A stretch of 64,000 bases of DNA from Salibacter halophilus (lineage in GTDB: Bacteria > Bacteroidota > Bacteroidia > Flavobacteriales_G > Salibacteraceae). Location: the NCBI RefSeq assembly GCF_008806325.1, contig NZ_WACR01000005.1, positions 62,001 to 126,000 on the forward strand, given 5' to 3'. A program made the translations under genes and the position numbers. The notes beneath the pieces are model-generated. The model was not told the origin of the DNA. It worked only from the letters and a program-made list of their open reading frames with translations, and ran no database searches. Shown in pieces: positions 7,796-17,376 of this stretch. Numbering within the stretch: position 1 is the stretch's first letter; each line of letters opens with the position of its first letter.

Positions 7796-8845
7796 ATGAA
7801 TAAAGACCTCATCATAATTGGCGCGGGACAGAGTGCTCTCGCCTGTGCTTACTATTTGCGCAGGACTGATATCGATTACACGATTCTCGATGCATCGCAA
7901 CAATGTGGCGGTTCCTGGAACAAGTACTGGGATTCATTGACGCTCTTTTCACCTGCAAAGCACAGCTCCCTTCCGGGTTGGTTCATGCCGCCATCAAAGG
8001 ATCGTTATCCCACACGCGAGGAGGTTATCGATTACCTGTGCAAGTACGAAAAGAAGTACAACGTGCCGGTGGAGCGCCCTGTGAAAGTTGAGAGTCTGCA
8101 CAAAGAGAACGGTATTTTCACTTTAAAAACGTCTACAGGTAACGTTCAGAGCCGGACAGTCATCTCGGCTACAGGCACATTGCGAAATCCTCACATTCCG
8201 AATGTCCCGGGAAAAGAAAAATTCAACGGAAAGCAAATACATTCGGCTTATTATCAGAACCCTAATAGCCTTGCAGGCAAAAAGGTTCTGATCGTGGGAG
8301 AAGGAAATAGCGGAGCGCAGATTTTAGCTGAAGTCTCAAAGATTGCCGAGACATACTGGGCAACCAAAAACTCACCTGACTTCCTCCCCGATGATGTGGA
8401 CGGACACGTCCTCTTCGATGTGGCTTCAGCAAAATACTACGCCAAACAAAAGGGTGAACATTTTGATTCGAGCCAGTACAACCTGGGAAACATCGTTATG
8501 GTTCCGAGTGTGAAAGAAGCTCATGAGCGTGGTGTTTACGAAAACCCAAAACAACTGAAAAGCATCTCAGAGAATGGATTTTTTTGGACTGATGGAAGTT
8601 TCCAGGAAATTGATGTCATTATTTGGTGTACCGGATTTGGTTACGCTACTCAACACCTCAAACCATTAGTAAAACCGGACCAGAAGGGAAAAGTTGAGAC
8701 AGAAAAGACACGTGCAATCAATCATCCCGGTTTGTGGCTCGTTGGATATGGAGGTTTTACAGGTTTTGCATCTGCGACATTAATCGGAGTTGGAAGAACA
8801 GCAAAACAAACGGTTAAAGAGGTTGAAGAATACCTCGATTCCTAA
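7796..8845 (+). CDS. ArsO-like NAD(P)/FAD-dependent monooxygenase
   Basis: A 349-residue flavoprotein with an FAD-binding GxGxxA fold at the N terminus (IIGAGQSALACAYYL) and a second dinucleotide fold for NAD(P)H (VLIVGEGNSGAQIL, about residue 165). The GGSWNKYWDSL block is typical of flavin monooxygenases. Genes of this type inside ars operons are called ArsO and are thought to oxidise an arsenic species or a thiol; the substrate is not shown by sequence. Last gene of the operon, meeting the convergent ZIP-like gene with one base between stops. Confidence 0.8.
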   Translation: MNKDLIIIGAGQSALACAYYLRRTDIDYTILDASQQCGGSWNKYWDSLTLFSPAKHSSLPGWFMPPSKDRYPTREEVIDYLCKYEKKYNVPVERPVKVESLHKENGIFTLKTSTGNVQSRTVISATGTLRNPHIPNVPGKEKFNGKQIHSAYYQNPNSLAGKKVLIVGEGNSGAQILAEVSKIAETYWATKNSPDFLPDDVDGHVLFDVASAKYYAKQKGEHFDSSQYNLGNIVMVPSVKEAHERGVYENPKQLKSISENGFFWTDGSFQEIDVIIWCTGFGYATQHLKPLVKPDQKGKVETEKTRAINHPGLWLVGYGGFTGFASATLIGVGRTAKQTVKEVEEYLDS

Positions 8846-8846
8846 A

Positions 8847-9557
8847 TTACCCGATCAGCTTCTCTCCTATTATTCCCACAGCAAACCCTAGTGTTGCCGG
8901 CAATGAAGTGATATAAGTGTTTTCGAGTTTGCTCTCCGGAACAACGTCCTGAAAGAGCAAATACAGAATTCCGCCACTGGCAAAAATCATCAGGTGACCT
9001 GTGACAGTTGGTAAATCGCTGAGAAAGTAAAATCCGAGCAGTGCTCCTGCAATTCCGAAAAAACTCAGGAAAAAGAAAATGAATAGAACTGTTCTTTCCT
9101 TAAATCCGCTCAGAACCAAATCTCTGTAAGCATTAAATGCTTCAGGTAGGTTTTGTAGCCCGATAAATATGGCGAGGAGAGTTGCAGTTTTCATATCCCC
9201 TGCAAATACAGCCCCCAAAGCAATTGACTCAGGAACAAAATCCATGAGCATAGCTAACAAAGTCGCTACCTTCCCTCCTTTTTGAGCGATTGCCTTATCC
9301 ACAAAATAAAAGACAACTGCTCCGGTAAAAAACGAGATCAACAATTCAGTAAGTGAAAGAGCCTCCATCGACTTTGGGACAAGCACCAGGGCTAAAGCAG
9401 ACAAAATAATACCACCTCCAAAAGCAATTAAACCGTGACTCGTTTCATCTTTTACCGGACTATCCTCGATGCGGTGATTAAAAAAACGAGCTAGTAAACC
9501 ACCTAGAAAAACAGTAGCTCCGGCAAAACCACTGTAGAGAATTATTTTATCGAGCAT
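8847..9557 (-). CDS. ZIP family metal transporter, unusual ligand residues
   Basis: A 236-residue membrane protein with about eight hydrophobic segments and glycine-rich helices (HGLIAFGGGIILSALAL). The two ZIP signature helices are recognisable as DFVPESIALGAVFAG and GLQNLPEAFNAYR, but the metal-binding His of the usual HNxPEG motifs is replaced by Asp/Val or Gln/Asn. Substrate could still be a divalent metal, but specificity may differ or transport may be altered. Its start overlaps the stop of the upstream secreted-protein gene by 11 bases, so it belongs to the same minus-strand operon as rimK. Confidence 0.7.
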   Translation of the reverse strand: MLDKIILYSGFAGATVFLGGLLARFFNHRIEDSPVKDETSHGLIAFGGGIILSALALVLVPKSMEALSLTELLISFFTGAVVFYFVDKAIAQKGGKVATLLAMLMDFVPESIALGAVFAGDMKTATLLAIFIGLQNLPEAFNAYRDLVLSGFKERTVLFIFFFLSFFGIAGALLGFYFLSDLPTVTGHLMIFASGGILYLLFQDVVPESKLENTYITSLPATLGFAVGIIGEKLIG

Positions 9558-10212
9558 TCTCTATATCTTTTGGTTTGACCGGGTATTTCTCGTTGTATTT
9601 CCTCACATAAATATACATAGCTACATTGCGCTCTCTCCGCTTGAGATCCATAAATTGTCGGTAGAGCTGCTCATCATCTTTGATGAATTCAGCCACATTT
9701 TGTGGTGTCATTTCCTTGATCTCTCCACTTTGGAATTCAAAAATAAAAGATCGCATTTCATTTGAATAGCCTCCGACCGGAATTGAAACTCCAGCTGCTG
9801 TTCCAAAGCTTCCGGCAGCAAATCCAACCTGTGGCTTGAATCCGCTTTGCACATCGTTGATGAGAAAATAAGACAACTTCCCGATGACAATTATTTTATA
9901 AAATCCGCCACCGGCTTGTACATACGGATTTCCGTTTGCGCACAACCCAAAAACTTCATCAGTAAAAACATTGACGAGTTCACCGTTTTCGTTTTCATAT
10001 CTGAAACTCGTAAGCTCAAATAGTTTCGTAAAAAAATCGGGATCGTTTTTATCAAGTGGTGTGTAAACTTCCTGTGGAGAGAGAGGATCGTTGAATTGAA
10101 AATCTTCATATTTCAAATAGATACCATCATTGAAATCAATTTCAGTAAAGTTTCGCTGAGCAATCGTCAACGATGGAATAACAACTAACAGAAATATGAA
10201 AAACCTCCGCAT
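9547..10212 (-). CDS. Secreted protein of unknown function
   Basis: A 221-residue protein with a clear signal peptide (RRFFIFLLVVIPSLTIAQ). The mature part has an Asp/Glu-rich start, a glycine-rich core (AAGSFGTAAGVSIPVGGY) and a basic C terminus (RRERNVAMYIYVRKYNEKY). I do not recognise the family. It overlaps rimK by one base upstream and the ZIP-like gene by 11 bases downstream, so it is co-transcribed with both. Confidence 0.65.
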   Translation of the reverse strand: MRRFFIFLLVVIPSLTIAQRNFTEIDFNDGIYLKYEDFQFNDPLSPQEVYTPLDKNDPDFFTKLFELTSFRYENENGELVNVFTDEVFGLCANGNPYVQAGGGFYKIIVIGKLSYFLINDVQSGFKPQVGFAAGSFGTAAGVSIPVGGYSNEMRSFIFEFQSGEIKEMTPQNVAEFIKDDEQLYRQFMDLKRRERNVAMYIYVRKYNEKYPVKPKDIENAR

Positions 10213-11117
10213 TACGCTCCCACTTTATCGACCTTGATTCGCTTCTCAGTTCCTTTTTCCACGAATTGAATAATTCGTGTGGCGATATCCTTTTTGAGTG
10301 CTGTTTCAATTCCCTCAAGTCCCGGAGATGAATTTACCTCAAGGATTAGTGGTCCGCGAGAACTCTGTAATAGATCTACTCCGGCAACAGAAAGCCCCAT
10401 CGCTTTGGCTGCTGCAACAGCTGCTTTGCGTTCTGCTGATGACAACTTAACTGCTGAAGAAGTTCCTCCACGGTGAAGATTGCTTCTAAACTCACCTTCA
10501 GCACCCTGTCTTTTCATTGCTCCAACAACTTTACCGTTGACAACAAAAGCGCGAATATCAGCTCCGTCAGCCTCTTTGATAAATTCCTGAACCAGGATAT
10601 CGGCTTTGAGTCCGTGAAACGCCTCCACTACACTCTTTGCCGCTTTGCGCGTCTCGGCAAGCACTACTCCAATTCCCTGAGTTCCTTCTAATAGCTTTAT
10701 CACAACTGGCGGACCATCAATCAATGAAATAAGGTTGTTGATGTCCTTAGCATGATTGGCAAAAACAGTCTTGGGAATACCGATGTGATGACGCGATAAA
10801 ATTTGAATACTACGCAGCTTATCCCGTGCTCTGACTATTGCCAGTGATGAGTTTGCAGAAAAAACTTTTTGCATTTCAAACTGGCGGACAATCGCTGTAC
10901 CGTACATTGTAACGGAGTTACCTATACGCGGAATAATGGCATTGATGTCTTTGACTTCTTTACCATTGTAAAATATTTGAGGATTCCCGATTTCTGATGT
11001 CACTGAACATTTCAAGTGATCGAGTACGATGGCCTCATGACCTCGTTGTTCAGCAGCCTCTACCAGTCTTCTTGTCGAATATAATTTCGAATTACGAGAT
11101 AATATTGCTATTCGCAT
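10212..11117 (-). CDS. rimK: RimK-type ATP-grasp ligase
   Basis: A 301-residue ATP-grasp enzyme. RimK adds glutamates to the C terminus of ribosomal protein S6 in other bacteria. The N-terminal [20 protein letters not shown], the central ATP-binding [20 protein letters not shown] and the Mg-binding [15 protein letters not shown] are all present, and the length matches the family. The start overlaps the end of the upstream RimB-like gene by 26 bases, a pairing seen in RimK systems. The acceptor here is inferred only from the family. Confidence 0.88.
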   Translation of the reverse strand: MRIAILSRNSKLYSTRRLVEAAEQRGHEAIVLDHLKCSVTSEIGNPQIFYNGKEVKDINAIIPRIGNSVTMYGTAIVRQFEMQKVFSANSSLAIVRARDKLRSIQILSRHHIGIPKTVFANHAKDINNLISLIDGPPVVIKLLEGTQGIGVVLAETRKAAKSVVEAFHGLKADILVQEFIKEADGADIRAFVVNGKVVGAMKRQGAEGEFRSNLHRGGTSSAVKLSSAERKAAVAAAKAMGLSVAGVDLLQSSRGPLILEVNSSPGLEGIETALKKDIATRIIQFVEKGTEKRIKVDKVGA

Positions 11118-11544
11118 CTTTGTTTATCTTCTTTTGATCGTATGATAAATTCTTTTTACTCACATCCACAACATAACGATTGCGCAGTAATCTACGCCCC
11201 AGTAGCACAGGATAGCGCATTTCTTTTCTGCGAGCCAAAGTAAAATCAGTAAGAGTTTTGTGACCAAATATCTCCACCCTTAATTTTACAACAAATCGCT
11301 TTTGTGTTTGCCCATTACTACTTTTCACTTCTCTCGTCCAGTACTGGTCAAAGTAGTATGTCTTTTTTCGGTTTCCCAGCAGGCAAAAACGCAAAATCTT
11401 TTTGCCTTCTTTTTCGGTCTCTTTAATGTAGCTGGCTCTAATCGATGAGCTTTTTGCTCCGGAGTCGATTCTGGCTTCAACATTTTCGAGCTCTAATTCA
11501 GGAAAGTCGATACGGTCAGAACCGCCAATAATTCTTTTCATCAT
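11092..11544 (-). CDS. RimB-like retropepsin-fold protease (PF05618)
   Basis: A 150-residue protein with the diagnostic [15 protein letters not shown] block, an aspartic-protease-like DSGA motif, and the closing [19 protein letters not shown]. Once annotated as ATP-dependent zinc proteases, these proteins are now linked to removal of the glutamates that RimK adds to S6. Start taken at ATG 11544 rather than the TTG at 11556; a second ATG follows immediately. It overlaps rimK by 26 bases, consistent with a modifier/eraser pair. Confidence 0.82.
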   Translation of the reverse strand: MMKRIIGGSDRIDFPELELENVEARIDSGAKSSSIRASYIKETEKEGKKILRFCLLGNRKKTYYFDQYWTREVKSSNGQTQKRFVVKLRVEIFGHKTLTDFTLARRKEMRYPVLLGRRLLRNRYVVDVSKKNLSYDQKKINKDANSNIIS

Positions 11545-11666
11545 AATTACAGCCAATAAGATTAGCGATAATCCAACACATTTGCAAATTACAAGTAAAC
11601 AATAAACTTAGCGAAAACTTCTTTTAATACAAGAAATTCGTACATTAGAAACGAAATTGTAAAAGT

Positions 11667-13835
11667 ATGCTAAAGCAGTTTATAACAGTTGCAATCTTTG
11701 GTATTTGTGGCGTTAGTTTATCTTTTGGTCAACAAGACCATCAGCCTAAAAAGTTCACAGCTAAAAAGATCAATCAATACACGCCAAGCAAAAAAACACC
11801 TGATTTTGATGCGCGGATAAAAAATATTGAAGCCCCTACTCCCGGAGGCGATTCCTATAAATCTTTTTTATTGCGTCAAAAAATTAAAGGTTCACGCTTA
11901 CACAAAAAAGGAGCTTTCAAAACGACTAATTCAATAAATACAAATGCTCCAGCTCCCACAATCAACTGGGAGATGGCACTTTACCGTTATTTAGCTCCAC
12001 TGGATACAAACTTTCTGCTCTCAGGAGGTGTGCCGCTCGACAATACTATAGCGGTCAATAATGACAACATTCTTTTAGCCTCGGTCAACTCTTACCTGTG
12101 GGGTTACGATCTAGAAGCTGATACCATTTTATTCAAAGATCAGGCTGGATCTACTAAAACAATTTCATTCAAAGAGTTTGCCGGAGATTCAATCAGCCCG
12201 TCAAATGAAAACACTTTTCCATTTGACCCCAAACTACTTTACGATCCTAACCACGACCGGTTCATCTTTGCTTTTTTAGATGGCCGCGGACCTGATGACA
12301 GCCAAATTGTTGTCGGTTTTTCAAACTCGTCAGATCCAAGAGAAGGATGGTCGGTTTACGCGATTACCGGTAATCCGCGCGATGTAAACGAGTGGACAGA
12401 TTACCCGGCTCTGACCATTACTGAAGATGAACTCTTTGTGACGATCAACCTCATTGAAAACAATGTGAGCTGGCAGGAGGGTTTTCGCGGATCTGTAATT
12501 TGGCAAATGGATTTGGAGGGCGCTTATGCCGGTGACTCTGAAGTTGATTTGCAGGTTTGGGACGATATCAAATATCAAGGACGCTATTTGAGGAATCTCA
12601 ATCCGGTTGAAGGCCCTGACGGCCCATTAGGCCCAAATGCTTATTTCCTCAGCAACCGCAATTTTGACGTGCAAAACGACTCGATTTTCATCGTGGAAGT
12701 CACCAATACTATGGCGAGTGGAGAAGCTGCGCTCAACATCGAGATGGGCAAACTCGATCAACCTTATGGAGTTCCACCAAATGGAAAACAGGGCGACACT
12801 CCTCCCGGAAGTGCCGACTCGCTGGGCTTACAAACAAATGATGCCCGCTGGTTAGGTGCTATATTGTTTGAAGACGAAATTCATTTTGTGGGAAACACTC
12901 GTGACTTTGAAACGAACAATGCTGCTGTTTACCACGGAGTAATTGATTCGTTGAATGGAAACAGAACTTTTACCGGAAATATCATTGCAAGTGATACGCT
13001 CGACTACGGATATCCAAAAATTGCCTACACAGGAATGAGTGATTGCGACAACACCTATATGATCGGGTTTAATCACACATCTCCTACTTTTCACCCGGGA
13101 GTTTCAGCAATTTACTACAACCATAACACTCGTGAGTATTCACCAAGAGTGACGCTCAAGCGCGGTGAAGGCGTAGTGGATAAACAACAGGGAGCTACAG
13201 AAAGATGGGGCGATTATTTTGGCATTCAGCGTGTTTACAACAATCCAGGAACTGTGTACACAGGCGGTTTTTACGGCAAAGGTGGAAATCAAAGTAATAC
13301 CTGGTTGAGCAAGCTCACAATATCACCTCAGGAAACCAGTGATCCTCAATTGACTGTGGACACAACATTTTCATCGGCAAATCGCTGTGAAGTAAAGCTT
13401 TCTGCTGATGTTAGTGGCGGTAAAGCACCCTATACTTTTTTATGGAATGGTGAACAATCTGACAGTTCCTACACTTTCAACGGCTGTAATGGTCCGTTTG
13501 AATTAAAAGTAATTGATGACTGGAACTGTGAAGTTTCGATGAGTGGAAATATCGCTGAAGAAAATCAATTCAGCGTTGGAAAGTCACGCATTTTTCCGAA
13601 CCCTGTTATCAATGACCTAACGATTGATTTCTCCATGAATCAGCAACAGGAAGTCGATGTTTACATTATAGATGCAACCGGCAAAATCGTTAAAAAACTG
13701 ATGAGCACAAGTGTTCAGGAAGGAAACAATCAACTCATATTCAATACCGCTCCACTCCAGCAAGGCGTTTACCGCGTTGTCATTCAATCGGGCGATAATC
13801 AACTTTTAGAAGAACCTTTTGTTAAACTCCGCTAG
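11667..13835 (+). CDS. Secreted protein with T9SS type A sorting domain
   Basis: A 722-residue exported protein. It has a signal peptide (LKQFITVAIFGICGVSLSFG), a large beta-rich central region with repeated Asp-rich turns (FDPKLLYDPNHDRFIFAFLD, WGDYFGIQRVYNNPGTVY), an Ig-like segment (SCEVKL-type, SGGKAPYTFLWNG) and a C-terminal sorting domain (IFPNPVINDLTIDF, then QGVYRVVIQSG). The sorting domain directs passage through the type IX system and surface anchoring or release. No catalytic motif is visible. It is followed after 5 bases by the choice-of-anchor-L/OmpA gene, so the two may be co-transcribed. Confidence 0.85.
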   Translation: MLKQFITVAIFGICGVSLSFGQQDHQPKKFTAKKINQYTPSKKTPDFDARIKNIEAPTPGGDSYKSFLLRQKIKGSRLHKKGAFKTTNSINTNAPAPTINWEMALYRYLAPLDTNFLLSGGVPLDNTIAVNNDNILLASVNSYLWGYDLEADTILFKDQAGSTKTISFKEFAGDSISPSNENTFPFDPKLLYDPNHDRFIFAFLDGRGPDDSQIVVGFSNSSDPREGWSVYAITGNPRDVNEWTDYPALTITEDELFVTINLIENNVSWQEGFRGSVIWQMDLEGAYAGDSEVDLQVWDDIKYQGRYLRNLNPVEGPDGPLGPNAYFLSNRNFDVQNDSIFIVEVTNTMASGEAALNIEMGKLDQPYGVPPNGKQGDTPPGSADSLGLQTNDARWLGAILFEDEIHFVGNTRDFETNNAAVYHGVIDSLNGNRTFTGNIIASDTLDYGYPKIAYTGMSDCDNTYMIGFNHTSPTFHPGVSAIYYNHNTREYSPRVTLKRGEGVVDKQQGATERWGDYFGIQRVYNNPGTVYTGGFYGKGGNQSNTWLSKLTISPQETSDPQLTVDTTFSSANRCEVKLSADVSGGKAPYTFLWNGEQSDSSYTFNGCNGPFELKVIDDWNCEVSMSGNIAEENQFSVGKSRIFPNPVINDLTIDFSMNQQQEVDVYIIDATGKIVKKLMSTSVQEGNNQLIFNTAPLQQGVYRVVIQSGDNQLLEEPFVKLR

Positions 13836-13840
13836 TCTTT

Positions 13841-15151
13841 ATGTCTAAGAAATTCATAATTGCAGTATTTCTGCTATCTGCTTTTACGGTCAGAGCCCAA
13901 CTACTGATCGATGAAATCAAAACACTCGACCACGTAATCAATGACGTTCTCATTAAAGGTGACCTTGAAACGCGCAATCTTGATTACACACGCGGAGCAC
14001 GTGGTAGCTTCAAGCTCTTTGAAAACGAAAACTCGATACTGCCTATCAAAAGAGGTGTGGTTTTGAGTACTGGTAGTGCAGGCATTATCCCGATGCAAAA
14101 CGTTGAAACCGGTGCAAGTGGATCTATGGGAGTTCCGGGAGACCCAGACTTAGACAGAGTTGCAAAAGGAGTCACTTTTGATGCTACCGTTCTCACCTTT
14201 GATTTTGTTCCTGAGCAAAACACCATTTCTTTCCGCTATGTATTTGGATCTGAAGAGTACCCTGAATATGTGAATCGTGGATTCAATGATGTCTTTGTTT
14301 TTTATTTGATCGATCTCAAAACTCAGGAAAGACGAAACCTGGCTGTTATCCCCAACACTGATGAACCAATCTCGATCGACAATATCAACAGTGAACGATA
14401 CAGTCAGTTCTACATCGACAACACGAATTTCAAACCGATGTCTGTAGCGCAAAAAACGATTGAGTTTGACGGTATCACGAGACCTCTCATCGCATATGCT
14501 AAAGTTGAACCTGGACGAGCGTACCGAATAAAAATTGCAATAGCTGATGCGGGAGATTCACGCTACGACTCTGCTGTTTTCCTCGAAGGTGGTTCGTTCC
14601 AGAGTCAGGATGAAGATACTTTTGTGATGGAGAACAGACGCTATTTTGAGCAATTTGAAAAGGAGCGACTAAAAATTGAAGGTGAAGAACCTCTCACCCA
14701 GTCAGAGATCGAAAAGCAAGAAATTAAGGTGCTGGAGCCTGAAAGTAAGGATCTGACCGAAACCAAAAACGAGGAAGTTAAAACGGTTGAAAAAGCTGAA
14801 AAAACTCAGGAAAAAAAGAATTTCGAGTATGCTATTTACTTTGGATTTGATAAAAATATTCCAAATGAAAATCAAATTGCCCGCTTTGCGGAATGGCTCG
14901 ATAAAGTACCTGATGACTTAAATGTAAAAGAGGTTAAAATTGAAGGACACACCGATAATAAAGGAACTAAAAACTACAATCAAAAACTGAGCTATCAGCG
15001 AGCTATGTGGGTACAAAACTATTTGCTCGATAATGATGTTGAATGGGAAATGGCGCCTAAAGCATTTGATTTTTCTAAACCGGCTTCTAATAATGACTCT
15101 GAAGAAGGAAGAGCTAAAAACCGAAGAGTCAGGATTATTTTTGTTCAATAA
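13841..15151 (+). CDS. Choice-of-anchor-L domain fused to OmpA domain
   Basis: A 436-residue envelope protein with a signal peptide ending TVRAQ. Residues about 30-255 match the choice-of-anchor-L domain (GVVLSTGSAG, GVPGDPDLDRVA, FRYVFGSEEYPEYVNRGFND). A charged Glu/Lys linker (about 265-325) leads to an OmpA peptidoglycan-binding domain (YFGFDKNIPNENQI, VEGHTDN-type VKIEGHTDNKGTKNYNQ, RAKNRRVRIIF). Choice-of-anchor-L domains are usually on secreted surface proteins, so here the module seems to be tethered to the cell wall. Follows the T9SS protein by 5 bases. Confidence 0.85.
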   Translation: MSKKFIIAVFLLSAFTVRAQLLIDEIKTLDHVINDVLIKGDLETRNLDYTRGARGSFKLFENENSILPIKRGVVLSTGSAGIIPMQNVETGASGSMGVPGDPDLDRVAKGVTFDATVLTFDFVPEQNTISFRYVFGSEEYPEYVNRGFNDVFVFYLIDLKTQERRNLAVIPNTDEPISIDNINSERYSQFYIDNTNFKPMSVAQKTIEFDGITRPLIAYAKVEPGRAYRIKIAIADAGDSRYDSAVFLEGGSFQSQDEDTFVMENRRYFEQFEKERLKIEGEEPLTQSEIEKQEIKVLEPESKDLTETKNEEVKTVEKAEKTQEKKNFEYAIYFGFDKNIPNENQIARFAEWLDKVPDDLNVKEVKIEGHTDNKGTKNYNQKLSYQRAMWVQNYLLDNDVEWEMAPKAFDFSKPASNNDSEEGRAKNRRVRIIFVQ

Positions 15152-15221
15152 ATGTTCAATAATTTGATTTAACAAATAACTATTCTATTTTCGAAACGAT
15201 TCTTGAATTAAACCTAGATTA

Positions 15222-16067
15222 ATGAGCACACAAGACACAAACAAAATTGCAGTTTGCACTGATTTTACCTCAATAGCCCAACATGCGTTTGAAGAGTCAA
15301 TTGCTTTGGCTAAAAAGCTAAACGCAGAAATTCACCTTGTACATGTACTTCTAGAAAATTCTGAAACTGAAGTAACTGCTGACAAGAAAATGGCTAAAAT
15401 GGTTGATCAGGTAAAAGATCAATTAGGTGATATCGTAGTTAAATTCAATGTTGTTGACGGTGGCGGTGATATTGTGGAAGAACTCAATAAGGAAGTGACA
15501 AAATTGGCTCCTGCCTACTTTGTTGTTGGTTATGAAGTCAAAAAAGGACTCGACCGTTTCTTTGGTCCCAACATCATGAAGATTGTTCGCGGCACTAAGC
15601 TACCCGTTTTAGCGATTAAGGAAGACGAAACGCTTAAAGATCTCAAGGATATTGTTTTCCCGTTGAATTTGTGGGATTATGCCAGGCAAAAAACATTTGC
15701 TACAATCAGGTTGGCTCAACGTTTAGGAGCAACGATTCACCTTATCGGATTGGATGTTGACATGACTGACGGAGACCGCAGAGATCTCAAAATATTCATG
15801 AATCAACTGAAAAAACAATTTGAGGAGTACGGTGTGAGATACACTGAAGCCATTTTGCAAGGTGATGACGAAGTTAGTGTTGTTGTAAACTTTGCCAATA
15901 AAATTGATGCAGACTTAGTTGCTAAAGTATTCCACCACGATCCCGGTTTGATTAGCAGACTGAGGGGAAATCAGGATGAAGAAACACTAGTAAAATCTAA
16001 TATGCCTCTGTTTGTTGTAAAATCAACTGACTATATGCAGGGCAACTGGAGTGCAATGAGAGGTTAA
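15222..16067 (+). CDS. Universal stress protein, two tandem UspA domains
   Basis: A 281-residue cytoplasmic protein. The first UspA domain is residues about 5-135 (IAVCTDFTSIAQHAFEESIALAKKL, LPVLAIKED), the second about 145-275 (IVFPLNLWDYARQKTFATIRLA, NMPLFVVKSTD). The ATP-binding glycine motif GxxGx9GS is not obvious, so it may belong to the non-ATP-binding type. Its last four bases overlap the end of the convergent kinase-like gene. Confidence 0.88.
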   Translation: MSTQDTNKIAVCTDFTSIAQHAFEESIALAKKLNAEIHLVHVLLENSETEVTADKKMAKMVDQVKDQLGDIVVKFNVVDGGGDIVEELNKEVTKLAPAYFVVGYEVKKGLDRFFGPNIMKIVRGTKLPVLAIKEDETLKDLKDIVFPLNLWDYARQKTFATIRLAQRLGATIHLIGLDVDMTDGDRRDLKIFMNQLKKQFEEYGVRYTEAILQGDDEVSVVVNFANKIDADLVAKVFHHDPGLISRLRGNQDEETLVKSNMPLFVVKSTDYMQGNWSAMRG

Positions 16068-17266
16068 TCAACCTGCTTGCGTTGCGTATATTCTAAATCA
16101 TTGATGAGTCGCTTTGTTAATTCATCGAGCTCATCACCACTCTCTTGCAAAAGCTGCGCATAATGCGTGGCTTTTTCTTTATCCTCAATGTTTTCAAAGA
16201 GTAAAGTCGTAAGACCCAAAATATTGGAAATAGGTTTGCGCAATTCGTGAGAAGCTGAAAATGCATAATTCTCAATCTGTTTGATATAAGCCTCTCTCTC
16301 CTTCTTGTAGTTAATTTGATCTGTAATATCAATGGTGATTCCACGGAAAGTAGGGTTTCCATTAATCATACTCTTCCAAACCTTGTTTGACACCCATTTA
16401 ATGTTACCTATTTCATCCTTGATTCTGTAAACGATTTCTTTTTGGTAAGTTGTGTGTTTTTGAAACTCATCAAGGGCTTTATCCATCTTGTGCTTATCTT
16501 CATCAACAATATACTTGTACCAGTACATTGGATCATTTTCAAGAATCTCAATATCCTGAGCATATAAATCTTCAGCAGCCTGGCTTACATAGAAAAATCC
16601 ATCATCAGCGCTCGAATCCCACCAAATAGCATAATCGATTCCATCGAGAACCTGCTGTAAACGTTCCTGGCTTTTTTGCAATTTTCTTTGACTTCTTATT
16701 TTTTCGGTCAGATCCTCAACCATGATCAATCGTTCAACATTATCAGAATCGTGTGTAACCGAGTGCGAAACGATTGAGACTTCTGCAGTTTCACCATTTA
16801 ATTTGTGAATCCTCCACCCTAATGATCTGTATTTCGATTTCGTCCTTGCAATGTTCACCACTTCATTGAAACGATCATATTGTTTGTGATCGAGAAATTC
16901 ATTAATCCCAATGCCTATCACTTCTTCTTTGGTTCCTTGTAAAAATGATAAGCTAGCTCTATTTGCATTTACAATTTCAAGCGTATTCGTGTTGTAGATC
17001 ACAATAGGGTTAGGATGGTTCTGAAAGAAATAGCGGTATTGTTTATTGGAATGCTCAATGCGACCAGTAAAATTTCTTATTAAAATCAATAGTAGTAATG
17101 CCGTGGTAATGACAAAAAATAAGCCTTTAATCGTTTGAAAAAGACCGTAGCCATGTAGCTGGGGAAATAGCAACTCACCTACATAGTCTGAGAGAAGTAT
17201 GTAAACGCAACCAATAGCAGCATAGGTTACGACAATACTAAAGCTGTTTTTATCTGGACTCCACAT
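16064..17266 (-). CDS. PAS/HisKA sensor protein lacking the ATPase domain
   Basis: A 400-residue membrane protein. Two transmembrane helices occupy residues about 10-62, PAS domains about 75-190 and 205-320, and a HisKA dimerisation helix with the phosphoacceptor box SASHELRKPISNILGL near 340. The reading frame stops about 45 residues after that box (QRKQVD), with no N, G1, F or G2 box of a HATPase domain and none in the following sequence. It cannot autophosphorylate in cis as a normal kinase does. It may form heterodimers, receive phosphate from a partner, or be a truncated gene. The stop overlaps the convergent universal stress gene by four bases. Confidence 0.85.
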   Translation of the reverse strand: MWSPDKNSFSIVVTYAAIGCVYILLSDYVGELLFPQLHGYGLFQTIKGLFFVITTALLLLILIRNFTGRIEHSNKQYRYFFQNHPNPIVIYNTNTLEIVNANRASLSFLQGTKEEVIGIGINEFLDHKQYDRFNEVVNIARTKSKYRSLGWRIHKLNGETAEVSIVSHSVTHDSDNVERLIMVEDLTEKIRSQRKLQKSQERLQQVLDGIDYAIWWDSSADDGFFYVSQAAEDLYAQDIEILENDPMYWYKYIVDEDKHKMDKALDEFQKHTTYQKEIVYRIKDEIGNIKWVSNKVWKSMINGNPTFRGITIDITDQINYKKEREAYIKQIENYAFSASHELRKPISNILGLTTLLFENIEDKEKATHYAQLLQESGDELDELTKRLINDLEYTQRKQVD

Positions 17267-17376
17267 TAATAGTGTACAATTTAAAAAAATTGTTTAGTCC
17301 AACAATATGTTTGAGTTAGGCTAAATTTACTCGCTTTTCAACTCAAACTATTATATTGCGCAAAAATATTTTGGAA

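Noticed and set aside
15152-15221. Repeated TGTTCAATAA after the OmpA-fusion gene as a terminator or repeat
   Set aside because: Only two short AT-rich copies and no stem; too weak to call.
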